Shown: positions 7,388 to 15,142 of the stretch, piece after piece
Layout: each line of letters opens with the position of its first letter
Numbering within the stretch: position 1 is the first letter of the stretch
Source: UBA965 sp046303375
GTDB taxonomy: Bacteria > Chloroflexota > Chloroflexia > Chloroflexales > Roseiflexaceae
Assembly: GCA_046303375.1 (NCBI GenBank)
Contig: JBKCGB010000062.1
Location: 1 to 26,898, forward strand
Direction: 5' to 3'
DNA: 26,898 nt
The notes under the pieces: model-generated
Databases searched by the model: none
Told to the model about the DNA's origin: nothing
What the model saw: only the letters and a program-made list of their open reading frames with translations
Program-made: the position numbers and the translations under genes

Positions 7388-8002
7388 TTGCTCAGTTACG
7401 AAGAATTAGCCAATGCCATCGAAGATGCTTGGGATGAAGCCGGCTTGCATGAGCACAGCGTTACCGAGAGTATTAATCCTGCCACGCTCGAACGCACCTT
7501 TCGCGCCGAAATATTCCCCGATCATGGCGAGCCACTCACCGAGCACAATGTGCCACCATGGGTCGAGTTGAGTTTTGTATGGGGGCCAGAGCACCAGCAT
7601 GCCAGCACCAACAACACGCCATCGTCGTTGGAATTGCTGTGGAGTTATACAATCACACTTGCGAGTCACGACAAACGCAGTGACAGCGAACTACTCAAAA
7701 CATTCATGACGATTGTCAATCAGACGATTCGCAAACTGTTTCAACAGATGCCAGATCAAGACATGCTCGCCATCGAAATTCGGCGCGGGTATCGTTCTGG
7801 CGAGTCGCGCGATGTCCAACATCTTGTCATCTATGCAAGTGGCGGGAGCGATATCGGTGAATCGTTTGTTGCGGCCACCCCTGATCTCATCCAACGTATC
7901 ATCAGGGAAGAAATGCTCGTTGTAGCCAACTTGTTACGTGCGTTGGCCGAATCATTTAGTCCGGGCAGTGTGGGTGGATACCGCACTGTTGATTCAGCCT
8001 AG
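7388..8002 (+). CDS. conserved-looking hypothetical protein upstream of lspA
   Basis: I do not recognise this 204-residue protein. It is acidic, has no signal peptide or membrane segment, and alternates helical stretches (SYEELANAIEDAWDEAG near the N terminus; SDSELLKTFMTIVNQTIRKLFQQMP; TPDLIQRIIREEMLVVANLLRALAESF near the C terminus) with likely strands (WVELSFVWG, LLWSYTITL, MLAIEIRRGY, VQHLVIYASGG). Start: TTG at 7388 is preferred because a -10 TACAAT at 7348-7353 would place the transcript start after the only upstream in-frame ATG (7325), and AGAGGA lies just before. It is 14 bases from lspA, so it probably shares the lspA-rluD transcript. Codon usage looks like its neighbours. Confidence 0.7.
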   Translation: MLSYEELANAIEDAWDEAGLHEHSVTESINPATLERTFRAEIFPDHGEPLTEHNVPPWVELSFVWGPEHQHASTNNTPSSLELLWSYTITLASHDKRSDSELLKTFMTIVNQTIRKLFQQMPDQDMLAIEIRRGYRSGESRDVQHLVIYASGGSDIGESFVAATPDLIQRIIREEMLVVANLLRALAESFSPGSVGGYRTVDSA

Positions 8003-8016
8003 GGAGTATATCAATC

Positions 8017-8505
8017 ATGCATGAATTCACACGATATTGGCGTGTCCCGTTGCTCGTATTTATTGTTATCAATGTGTTCGATCGCCTAAGCAAATGGTGG
8101 ATTGAAACCAATCTTGGTCCAGTCGTAGGCACGAGTATGCCCATCCTGCCACCATGGCTCTATTTGACCTACATCCACAACACGGGGGTCGCCTTTGGCT
8201 TGTTCCAGGGTGTACCGCATTTTTTTACGATTATCAACATTGTCATCAGCATTGGTGCACTCTATCTCTACCGCACCCAGATGCCACATACCACCGTGGT
8301 ACAGCTCTGTGTGGGTGGTATTGTGGGTGGGGCAGTGGGCAACATCATCGACCGCATTCGGCAGGGATATGTGACCGATTTCGTGCATGTTACCTGGTTC
8401 CCTGGAATCTTTAATGTGGCAGATAGTGCGATTACAGTGAGTGTGATTGCGTTGGTGATAGCAACCTGGTACTACGAGACACGCGAGTCACCCCGTGACG
8501 CATGA
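8017..8505 (+). CDS. lspA: lipoprotein signal peptidase (signal peptidase II)
   Basis: LspA removes the signal peptide from diacylglyceryl-modified prolipoproteins in the cytoplasmic membrane. The 162-residue product has four hydrophobic segments (about residues 10-24, 48-64, 68-86 and 134-152) and the family motifs: NTGVAFGLF (55-63), GGAVGNIIDR (104-113) with catalytic Asp112 and FNVADSAIT (132-140) with catalytic Asp136. ATG 8017 has GGGAG upstream. The last 11 bases overlap rluD, which begins at GTG 8495, an arrangement common for the lspA-rluD pair in many bacteria and consistent with translational coupling. Confidence 0.96.
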   Translation: MHEFTRYWRVPLLVFIVINVFDRLSKWWIETNLGPVVGTSMPILPPWLYLTYIHNTGVAFGLFQGVPHFFTIINIVISIGALYLYRTQMPHTTVVQLCVGGIVGGAVGNIIDRIRQGYVTDFVHVTWFPGIFNVADSAITVSVIALVIATWYYETRESPRDA

Positions 8506-9421
8506 CGACGATACCCTGCTGGTGATTGTAGATGAGACCGGTGTGGGGCAACGCCTCGACCGCTTTGTAGCCGAACGGGTCGCCGACTTGACCCGTAGTG
8601 CAGTACAACGGCTCATCGAACAGGGTCATATCACCCGCAACGACAAGCCGACCCGGGCATCCGAGCCACTCAAACGAGGTGACCGCATCGTGGTACAACT
8701 GCCGCCACCCGTTGACACCGATTTGGTTGCCGAAAATCTGCCCATCACGGTACTCTATGCGGATGATGACATCATTGTGGTCGACAAAGCCGCAGGAATG
8801 GTGGTGCACCCTGCCCCGGGGCATGCACGTGGCACACTCGTCAACGCACTGTTATGGCACTTCCCGGGGATGCAGATTGGTGGTGGCATCAGACCTGGTA
8901 TTGTGCATCGCCTCGACCGTGATACGAGTGGGGTGTTGGTGGTAGCACGTCACGATGCCGCACTCAATCATCTGCAACAACAGCAATACGAACGCCACAT
9001 GCACAAAGTGTATGTAGCCTTGGTCGAGGGGGGATTCTCCGTAGATAGTGGGGTGGTCGATGCACCAATTGCCCGCCACCCACGCGACCGCATGCGCATG
9101 GCCGTCGTGGCCGGTGGGCGCCCTGCGCGCACACACTGGCAGGTACGTGAGCGCTTGCAACAGCTGACGCTGCTGGATTTGACCCTCGAGACTGGGCGCA
9201 CTCACCAGATTCGCGTGCATTGTCAGCACATGCACCACCCGATTATCGGTGATCCCGTCTATGGTGCACACCTGAACACGATTCATCTCAAGCGGCAGTT
9301 CCTGCATGCACAAACGCTCGGCTTCATCCATCCACGGAGTGGCCAACCCGTGGAGTTTCACAGCGTGTTACCCGGCGATTTACAACGCGTCCTTGACCAC
9401 ATCCACCGGCGCATTGACTAG
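8495..9421 (+). CDS. rluD: 23S rRNA pseudouridine synthase, RluD/RluA family
   Basis: Converts uridines to pseudouridine in large-subunit rRNA (helix 69 sites for true RluD). The 308-residue product has an S4 RNA-binding domain (QRLDRFVAERV through RGDRIVVQLP, residues 19-70), then the catalytic domain with VDKAAGMVVHPAPGHARGTL (97-114), GIVHRLDRDTSGVLVVAR (135-152) carrying catalytic Asp141, and the later TGRTHQIRVHCQHMHHPIIG segment. The start is GTG at 8495 because no in-frame ATG lies before the S4 domain; it overlaps the lspA end by 11 bases. The S4 domain and lspA linkage favour RluD over RluA or RluC, but the exact rRNA site is inference. Confidence 0.92.
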   Translation: MTHDDDTLLVIVDETGVGQRLDRFVAERVADLTRSAVQRLIEQGHITRNDKPTRASEPLKRGDRIVVQLPPPVDTDLVAENLPITVLYADDDIIVVDKAAGMVVHPAPGHARGTLVNALLWHFPGMQIGGGIRPGIVHRLDRDTSGVLVVARHDAALNHLQQQQYERHMHKVYVALVEGGFSVDSGVVDAPIARHPRDRMRMAVVAGGRPARTHWQVRERLQQLTLLDLTLETGRTHQIRVHCQHMHHPIIGDPVYGAHLNTIHLKRQFLHAQTLGFIHPRSGQPVEFHSVLPGDLQRVLDHIHRRID

Positions 9422-9473
9422 TCGCGCGTGCGAGCCACGTCATTTTTCATTCTGCATTGCGAACAGAGAGTGC

Positions 9474-9479
9474 TATACT
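9474..9479 (+). promoter_or_regulatory. -10 box TATACT upstream of the HDAC-his cluster
   Basis: TATACT 31 bases before the HDAC ATG at 9510, in an 88-base gap after rluD. No clear -35. It is the only promoter-like site I see before hisH, so the his genes are probably transcribed from here. Confidence 0.4.
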
Positions 9480-9509
9480 ATATCGTAGTTACATTGTTGA
9501 GTCGCAATC

Positions 9510-10550
9510 ATGCCGGTTTCATTGATTACCACACCACAGCATGCCCAGCATACCCATCCTCAGCATCCTGAGCATGCTGGGCGTATTGATGCAGTGATGC
9601 GACTTTTGGCACAGTTTCCCATCGCAGGTGTCACGGTGCATCCAGTACATCCCATGGATGTTGCCGTCATCCATGCAGTACATGCAGCTAGGTATGTCGC
9701 ATCGCTACAGCAGCTGAGCCAGCAGCGTGCCACACATGCCCACATGGACGCAGACACCTACGTCACTGGGGGGAGTTATGCGGCCGCCTGTGATGCAGCC
9801 TTTGCCGCATGTCAGGCTGTTGATGCCATGATGACGGGGACTCCCGCCATGAGTCTCGGTCGGCCACCTGGGCATCATGCCGTGCGCGACCAATACATGG
9901 GGTTCTGTTTTTTTAATAATGTGGCCATTGCAACACGCTATCTGCAGCATACGTATGGCATCAAACGGGTGGCAGTCGTTGATATTGATGTACATCACGG
10001 CAATGGCACCAACGACTATTTTTATGCGGATGCGGATGTACTCTTTGTGTCGAGTCACGCCAGCCCACTCTATCCGTTTAGTGGGGCACGTGATGCCATG
10101 GGGCGCGACAGTGGGCATGGAAGCACGCTCAATATTCCACTCCCCAATGGCAGTGGTGATCGCGTCTATGACCGTGTCTATACCGAATTAGTTGTCCCCG
10201 CGCTACAGCGCTTTGCACCAGAGTGTATTCTGGTCTCTGCCGGATACGATGCGCATTGGGATGATCCCATTGGCAGTTGTGCATTGTCGGTCACCGGGTA
10301 TACCACCATCATGCGGGCACTTTGGCATACCGCACAACAGCAGTGTGCGGGACGCATGGCAGTTGTACTCGAAGGTGGCTATAACCTTGATGCGTTGGCA
10401 GCAGGGGTACACGCCACGGTGAGCCTGCTCGCCGGGCAACACCCGTTGCCCGATCATATCGGCGGCGTTGCGAGTGATGCGCATGTGGGAGACGATACGA
10501 TACATTGGTTACAACACCATCATCCCCTGTGTATGGCACAAAAGGAGTAA
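9510..10550 (+). CDS. histone deacetylase-family deacetylase (AcuC/HDAC-like)
   Basis: A zinc-dependent amidohydrolase of the arginase/deacetylase fold; bacterial members deacetylate proteins, polyamines or small amides. The 346-residue product shows MSLGRPPGHHAV with the catalytic His pair, MGFCFFNNVAIATRYL, VVDIDVHHGNGTNDYFY with the zinc Asp and His, VSAGYDAHWDDP with the second zinc Asp, and VVLEGGYNLDALA. The N-terminal HPEHAGRIDAV segment also fits. It is close to class II HDAC/AcuC-like proteins; substrate is not evident and no acetoin or polyamine genes are near. Its stop overlaps the AAAGGAG ribosome site of hisH, 8 bases before the hisH ATG, so it sits at the head of the his run. 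Confidence 0.9.
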   Translation: MPVSLITTPQHAQHTHPQHPEHAGRIDAVMRLLAQFPIAGVTVHPVHPMDVAVIHAVHAARYVASLQQLSQQRATHAHMDADTYVTGGSYAAACDAAFAACQAVDAMMTGTPAMSLGRPPGHHAVRDQYMGFCFFNNVAIATRYLQHTYGIKRVAVVDIDVHHGNGTNDYFYADADVLFVSSHASPLYPFSGARDAMGRDSGHGSTLNIPLPNGSGDRVYDRVYTELVVPALQRFAPECILVSAGYDAHWDDPIGSCALSVTGYTTIMRALWHTAQQQCAGRMAVVLEGGYNLDALAAGVHATVSLLAGQHPLPDHIGGVASDAHVGDDTIHWLQHHHPLCMAQKE

Positions 10551-10558
10551 ACACGACC

Positions 10559-11203
10559 ATGGCGCTTGCGGTGATTGATTATGGAGCGGGGAATCTCCCC
10601 AATGTGGTTCGTGCGCTACGCCATCTCGGGGTTGCGCTCGAAGTCACGAGCGATCCACGGGTAGTAGCCAAGGCGCCTGCCGTCGTGCTCCCAGGTGTGG
10701 GGGCAACCCGCGACACGATGGATACACTGACCAAGAGTGGTCTTGACCAAGCCATCGTTGATGCGGTCGCCCGTGGTGTGCCGTTTCTGGGGATTTGTGT
10801 GGGCATGCAGGTCCTGCTTGACCAGAGTGATGAATTTGGCACACACGCATGTCTGGGGATTATTCGGGGCAACGTGACACGCTTTCCAGGTCAGCTCAAA
10901 GTGCCACAGATCGGCTGGAACCAGGTCCGGTATACGGCACACCACCCGCAACATGCGTTATTTGACGGCATCAGCGACGGGAGTGATTTTTATTTTGTGC
11001 ACTCATATTACTGTGCCATCGCAGATGCACAACTGGTGGCCGGTCAGACCGACTACGGGCTACCGTTTGCAAGTGCCATCGTGCAACAAAATCTCGCCGC
11101 CGTACAGTTTCATCCCGAAAAAAGCGGTGCAACCGGGCTGCGCTTAATGCACAATTTTGTGACACACATGGCCGAATTGAAAAGTGAGGCAGTCCGTGTT
11201 TGA
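10559..11203 (+). CDS. hisH: imidazole glycerol phosphate synthase, glutaminase subunit
   Basis: HisH hydrolyses glutamine and channels ammonia to HisF, together turning PRFAR into IGP and AICAR (histidine step 5). The 214-residue class I amidotransferase begins LAVIDYGAGNL, with the nucleophile Cys80 in FLGICVGMQ and the His185/Glu187 pair in FHPEKSG. VLPGVGA (residues 43-49) is the oxyanion-loop region. Start ATG 10559 follows AAAGGAG and the HDAC stop. It overlaps hisA by 8 bases. Its partner hisF lies two genes downstream. Confidence 0.96.
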   Translation: MALAVIDYGAGNLPNVVRALRHLGVALEVTSDPRVVAKAPAVVLPGVGATRDTMDTLTKSGLDQAIVDAVARGVPFLGICVGMQVLLDQSDEFGTHACLGIIRGNVTRFPGQLKVPQIGWNQVRYTAHHPQHALFDGISDGSDFYFVHSYYCAIADAQLVAGQTDYGLPFASAIVQQNLAAVQFHPEKSGATGLRLMHNFVTHMAELKSEAVRV

Positions 11204-11924
11204 GTTGTATCCAGCAATTGATATCCATCAAGGGCGCGCAGTGCGGCTCACCCAAGGCGACTATGCGACAGCAAACGTCTACGACGAGTCACCGGCGAAT
11301 GCAGCACGACGCTGGGTGGCAGCAGGAGCCAGACATCTGCATGTGGTTGATTTGGATGGTGCCAAAGCGGGGCATCCCGTCAATCTCGAGGCCATTGCTG
11401 CCATTGCAGCGGCGGTATCAGTACCCATTCAACTCGGTGGCGGTATCCGCACACACGCCGATGTGGCTAATGTACGCCAACTCGGTATTCAGCGGGTCAT
11501 CATTGGCACCAAGGCGGTGCAAGATCCTGCGTTCGTCGCCACACTCGTACAGCAGCATGGCGATGCAATCATTGTCGGAGTAGATGCCCGAGATGGGTTA
11601 GTACAGACCGCTGGCTGGCTGGCCGGATCGCAGGTACAAGCCAGTGATTTGGTAGCACAGATGCGTGACATCGGGGTACAACGTGTCATCTATACCGATA
11701 TCAGTCGTGATGGGACACTCAGTGAACCCAACTATGCGGCCACTGCGGCGTTGCTCCATCCACAAGGACCATTGATTATCGCGTCGGGGGGGGTCAGTCA
11801 GACCGCACAACTCATCACATTGGCACGTCTTGGTATCCACGGGGCCATTGTAGGCAAAGCGCTCTACACCGGAGCCATTGAGCTCACATCAGCACTTGCC
11901 ACACTTACGCAGGAGGTTATATGA
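11196..11924 (+). CDS. hisA: ProFAR isomerase (phosphoribosylformimino-AICAR isomerase)
   Basis: HisA opens the ribose of ProFAR to give PRFAR, the substrate of HisF-HisH. The 242-residue half-barrel duplication protein has catalytic Asp9 in LYPAIDIHQG, the phosphate loop IQLGGGIR, the second acid in YTDISRDGT, and IIASGGVS near the C terminus. The start is taken as GTG 11196, with GAGG six bases upstream; an in-frame GTG at 11184 would add four residues. It overlaps hisH by 8 bases and its TGA overlaps the ATG of the coiled-coil gene (ATGA at 11921). Confidence 0.95.
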   Translation: MFELYPAIDIHQGRAVRLTQGDYATANVYDESPANAARRWVAAGARHLHVVDLDGAKAGHPVNLEAIAAIAAAVSVPIQLGGGIRTHADVANVRQLGIQRVIIGTKAVQDPAFVATLVQQHGDAIIVGVDARDGLVQTAGWLAGSQVQASDLVAQMRDIGVQRVIYTDISRDGTLSEPNYAATAALLHPQGPLIIASGGVSQTAQLITLARLGIHGAIVGKALYTGAIELTSALATLTQEVI

Positions 11925-13021
11925 GCGATAATACCAACAACGTTAGCGCCCGCCACGAAGAAGAACGTTCGCGGGCAAACACGCAATCACAAATCACACA
12001 TCTGCAAAATCAGATTGATGAGTTGCGCCGGCAGATGCGTGATCAAACCCAAAAATACCAACTATCCAACGAGCACGTGCGCAAAATCGAACACGACCAC
12101 AACGAAATTGAGAGTCAGCTATCGCGGCAAAACAATGAACTCCAACAGACGCTCGACAGCTTTCGCCGTGATATGACCACACTGCGCAAAGAATTTGCGA
12201 GTACGCTCATCAAAATCGAAGAAAGCATTCAGCCGATTCGTGACATGCAGTCGCAAATACAAGAATTGGCCAACGCCCGCAAAGAAGATCGCGTCTCAGT
12301 AGCAGGGCTCGTGAATCGCTTGGGTGAAACCGAGCAGAAAATCGGTGCCGTGTTGGCGCTCGTACGTGAATCCGATGAACGCTATCGTGCGCTCCTTGCA
12401 CGGCTTGACACCTTTCAATCGTCCGAAGATACACGGCGTGCCGAATTGCGCAAGATTCTCGAGGAAGTGCAAATCGAAAAGCAACAGCTCCGCCGTCAAG
12501 CGGTGGAAAATCAACAGCTGGTTGCTGACAGCAAATACATTCTTAGCGAGCAACAGAGTCGGTTGCTCCGCCTCGATGACTTCCGCACCCAAATCGACAA
12601 AGTGGTCAACGAAATCCCTGAGCAACTGGTCGTCTTGTCAAACCGGATTGCCGAATTGATGCAGGAAAGCAAGCAAATCGAACGCCTTGCCACCGAGCGC
12701 TTTCTGACCAACCAGCAACGCATCGAAGAAATCCGGCTACAACAAGACGATAAAATTAGCGGTATCCAAGACATCGAAGACCGCCATATCCGTCAAATCA
12801 CGACCTGGATTGAACGCATTGATACGTATGTGCGTGAGCTGGAGCAACGTATCACGCGGACGCACACCCGCTTAGAAAACATGCAACACGACCACCATAC
12901 ACAGCTCAACGACATCAATACGCGAGATGCCGAGTTGATGGGGATCATCGTCAAAAGCATGCAGAGCACCATTGACCGCATAAAATCAGTTTCTGATAGC
13001 AGTGACGGAAAGAGTCGGTAA
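11921..13021 (+). CDS. long coiled-coil protein encoded between hisA and hisF
   Basis: I do not recognise a named family. The 366-residue product is almost entirely Glu/Gln/Arg/Lys-rich heptad-like sequence from about residue 20 to 345 (for example ITHLQNQIDELRRQMRDQTQ and LRLDDFRTQIDKVVNEIPEQL), with no cysteine, no membrane segment and no catalytic motif. That predicts a rod-like, probably homo-oligomeric cytoplasmic protein. ATG 11921 overlaps the hisA stop by 4 bases and has GGAGG upstream; its TAA abuts the hisF ATG with no gap. Expression is therefore tied to his genes. Possible roles are scaffold, cytoskeleton-like rod or unrelated passenger; none is supported by a motif. Confidence 0.85.
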   Translation: MSDNTNNVSARHEEERSRANTQSQITHLQNQIDELRRQMRDQTQKYQLSNEHVRKIEHDHNEIESQLSRQNNELQQTLDSFRRDMTTLRKEFASTLIKIEESIQPIRDMQSQIQELANARKEDRVSVAGLVNRLGETEQKIGAVLALVRESDERYRALLARLDTFQSSEDTRRAELRKILEEVQIEKQQLRRQAVENQQLVADSKYILSEQQSRLLRLDDFRTQIDKVVNEIPEQLVVLSNRIAELMQESKQIERLATERFLTNQQRIEEIRLQQDDKISGIQDIEDRHIRQITTWIERIDTYVRELEQRITRTHTRLENMQHDHHTQLNDINTRDAELMGIIVKSMQSTIDRIKSVSDSSDGKSR

Positions 13022-13795
13022 ATGCTCAAACGACGCATCATCCCATGTCTTGACGTCAAAGCAGGTCGCGTGGTCAAAGGAGTATCATTTGTTGATCATC
13101 GTGATGCTGGCGACCCGGTAGTGCTTGCCCACTACTACAACGAAAGCGGTGCAGATGAGTTGGTCTTTTATGACATCACGGCCAGCTCCGATGAACGCAA
13201 CATCATGGTCGAGGTGGTCGAGCGTACTGCATCTCAAGTCTTTATCCCGCTAACAGTGGGGGGTGGCATACGCAGCGTTGACGACATGTATCGCATGCTT
13301 CGCGCTGGTGCCGACAAAATATCAATCAACACTGCTGCTGTCTTGAATCCACCGCTGATTACTGCGGGTGCCAAACGCTTCGGCAGTCAATGCATTGTGC
13401 TTTCGATTGATGCTCGCCGAGTAACCGCTGCAGACGGCAGTCCACAGTGGCAGGTGTTTACTCATACTGGAGCAAATGCCCGCTCAACCGGTATTGATGC
13501 GGTAGCATGGGCCATTCAAGGGGCTGAGCTTGGTGCTGGCGAATTAGTCATCAACAGCATGGATGCAGACGGCACCTACCAAGGGTATGACCTAGCATTG
13601 CTCCATGCCATCTCGAGCCAAGTGTCGATACCAGTGATTGCATCGGGGGGAGCAGGCACACCCGACCATCTCTACGATGGCTTTGTCCAAGGTGGTGCTG
13701 ACGCAGTACTCGCAGCTAGCATTTTTCATTTTGGCAACTATACCATTGCGCACGTCAAGGATGCCTTGCGAGCACGTGGACTACCGATGAGATAA
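13022..13795 (+). CDS. hisF: imidazole glycerol phosphate synthase, cyclase subunit
   Basis: HisF condenses ammonia from HisH with PRFAR to form IGP and AICAR. The 257-residue barrel begins LKRRIIPCLDVKAGRVVKGV with the first catalytic Asp (residue 11), followed by PLTVGGGIRSVDD, the SINTAAV phosphate loop, INSMDADGTYQGYDLAL with the second catalytic Asp, and VIASGGAGTPDHL. The ATG abuts the stop of the coiled-coil gene; GGAAAGAG inside that gene's end is the ribosome site. The other his genes (hisB, hisG, hisD and so on) are not in this window. Confidence 0.97.
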   Translation: MLKRRIIPCLDVKAGRVVKGVSFVDHRDAGDPVVLAHYYNESGADELVFYDITASSDERNIMVEVVERTASQVFIPLTVGGGIRSVDDMYRMLRAGADKISINTAAVLNPPLITAGAKRFGSQCIVLSIDARRVTAADGSPQWQVFTHTGANARSTGIDAVAWAIQGAELGAGELVINSMDADGTYQGYDLALLHAISSQVSIPVIASGGAGTPDHLYDGFVQGGADAVLAASIFHFGNYTIAHVKDALRARGLPMR

Positions 13796-13799
13796 GCAT

Positions 13800-14480
13800 A
13801 TGCAAGTGACTATTCGTTATTTTGCGGTCCATCGTGATATTACGGGCATGAGTAGCGAGCAGCTGAACATGCCTGCCAACAGCACAATTGCGGATATCTG
13901 GCAGCAGCTCGAAACACGCTACCCCGCGCTTGCACCATATCGCACCCGTGTCCTCTATGCGCACAACGAGCGCTTTGTGGCAGCCACGACCGTGGTACAT
14001 GACGGTGATGTAGTGGCGTTTATTCCGCCGGTAAGCGGGGGGAATGAGACACCCGCCTTTGCCGTCACAAATACCCCTCTTGATGCTGCACCACTCGTTA
14101 CACTGGTTAGCGCACCTGATTATGGTGCGATAGTCACGTTTAGTGGCACAGTACGCGATCATTTCGGACATCGCGCCACCGCCCGCCTCGAATACGAGGC
14201 CTATGCAGAGATGGCGACCGCGGTGCTTGCCGATATTGCAAACGATGCCAAACAACGCTTTGCCATCGGCAATGTGGCCATTCACCATCGCATCGGTATC
14301 CTCGACATCGGTGAAACGGCAGTGATTGTGGTAGTCGCAGCCGGGCATCGTGGGCCAGCACTAGCGGCTACTGGGTGGATCATGGACCGCATCAAAGAAA
14401 TTGCACCGATTTGGAAAAAAGAACACTGGGCGGATGGAGACCAAGACTGGATTGGGCACGAACACGACCGCACCAACTAA
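13800..14480 (+). CDS. MoaD-MoaE fusion, molybdopterin synthase
   Basis: One 226-residue protein carries both molybdopterin synthase subunits. Residues 1-81 are MoaD-like, ubiquitin-fold, ending IPPVSGG. Residues about 98-226 are MoaE: GAIVTFSGTVRDHF, LEYEAYAEM, HHRIGILDIGETAVIVVVAAGHR and IAPIWKKEHWADG, with the catalytic lysines near the end. The synthase inserts two sulfurs into cPMP, and sulfur is carried as thiocarboxylate on the free MoaD C-terminal Gly. Here Gly81 is followed by NETPAF, so processing after Gly-Gly or an altered mechanism is needed. Similar fusions (MoaX of mycobacteria) are reported to be cleaved. It starts 4 bases after hisF and the hairpin at 14485-14522 follows directly. 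Confidence 0.93.
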   Translation: MQVTIRYFAVHRDITGMSSEQLNMPANSTIADIWQQLETRYPALAPYRTRVLYAHNERFVAATTVVHDGDVVAFIPPVSGGNETPAFAVTNTPLDAAPLVTLVSAPDYGAIVTFSGTVRDHFGHRATARLEYEAYAEMATAVLADIANDAKQRFAIGNVAIHHRIGILDIGETAVIVVVAAGHRGPALAATGWIMDRIKEIAPIWKKEHWADGDQDWIGHEHDRTN

Positions 14481-14484
14481 TACA

Positions 14485-14522
14485 AAACTGCCCGTTGTTC
14501 GTGGACGAACAACGGGCAGTTT
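14485..14522. terminator. perfect 17-bp hairpin terminator, bidirectional
   Basis: Left arm 14485-14501 (AAACTGCCCGTTGTTCG) pairs fully with the right arm 14506-14522 around TGGA. It ends in TTTATAT on the plus strand and TTTTGTA on the minus strand, so it can end both the his-moaDE transcript and the convergent rsfS transcript. Confidence 0.85.
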
Positions 14523-14531
14523 ATATACGCC

Positions 14532-14711
14532 TTACTGCAAGAGTTTTTCGAAATTAGGGTGGTCGGGCTGACGTTGCAGACTATCACGCAGGTTTTTGAT
14601 GGCTTCGTCACCAATCCAATAGGTGAGCAATGAGCCAAGAATGAGCCCTACCGCACTGCCAATAGCAGCTCCGAGACTAAAAGCGATGAGTCGTGAACGA
14701 CCTGTTGGCAT
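14532..14711 (-). CDS. small single-membrane-span protein, YtxH-like
   Basis: A 59-residue protein: short basic N terminus (MPTGRSR), a Gly/Ala/Leu transmembrane segment with small-residue spacing (LIAFSLGAAIGSAVGLILGS, residues 8-27), then a charged tail (DEAIKNLRDSLQRQPDHP). The glycine-rich span followed by a charged helix resembles the YtxH/gas-vesicle-like small membrane proteins, but the match is by eye only. ATG 14711 has GAGGT upstream and lies 10 bases after the rsfS stop, so it is likely co-transcribed with rsfS. No function can be assigned. Confidence 0.7.
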   Translation of the reverse strand: MPTGRSRLIAFSLGAAIGSAVGLILGSLLTYWIGDEAIKNLRDSLQRQPDHPNFEKLLQ

Positions 14712-14721
14712 ATTCGTTACC

Positions 14722-15066
14722 TCACTGTACCACGACGAGTGGAGTCGCATTACTCCACAAGCGCTCCAAACGATAGAATTCGCGCATTTCACGAGAAAAG
14801 ATATGAACTACCACATCCCCATAATCAAGGAGTACCCATCCAGCAGACGTTACACCTTCGGTTTTTGTTTCAAGATCAAACTCACTACTCACCCCAGCAT
14901 CCACCACATCAAGTAGTGCTTTGAGTTGGCGCTCGTTGTCACCACTACAGATGACAAAAAAATCAGCAAATGTACGCAACGAACGCAAGTCGAGCAACAT
15001 GATATCGCTTGCTTGTTTATCTTCGAGAAGCTCTACCACGCGGCGAGCAAGTGCTTGTGTATCCAT
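14722..15066 (-). CDS. rsfS: ribosomal silencing factor
   Basis: RsfS binds ribosomal protein uL14 on the 50S subunit and blocks subunit joining when nutrients are short. The 114-residue product has the whole family pattern: ASDIMLLDLRSLRTFADFFVICSGDNERQLKALLDVV, then EGVTSAGWVLLDYGDVVVHIFSREMREFYRLERLW. ATG 15066 has GGAG four bases upstream; an in-frame GTG at 15081 is an alternative. A good promoter lies at 15097-15125. It is followed closely by the small membrane protein at 14532-14711. Confidence 0.95.
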   Translation of the reverse strand: MDTQALARRVVELLEDKQASDIMLLDLRSLRTFADFFVICSGDNERQLKALLDVVDAGVSSEFDLETKTEGVTSAGWVLLDYGDVVVHIFSREMREFYRLERLWSNATPLVVVQ

Positions 15067-15096
15067 GGAACTCCAATTCACCGAACCACTCTATTC

Positions 15097-15125
15097 ATAC
15101 TAGCAAATACCGCCCCGTTTGTAAA
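15097..15125 (-). promoter_or_regulatory. promoter of rsfS
   Basis: Minus-strand -35 TTTACA (15125-15120) and -10 TAGTAT (15102-15097) with 17-base spacing, 31 bases before the rsfS ATG and just after the cvpA-like stop. Confidence 0.5.
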
Positions 15126-15142
15126 CAATCTTTGCCACAGTA

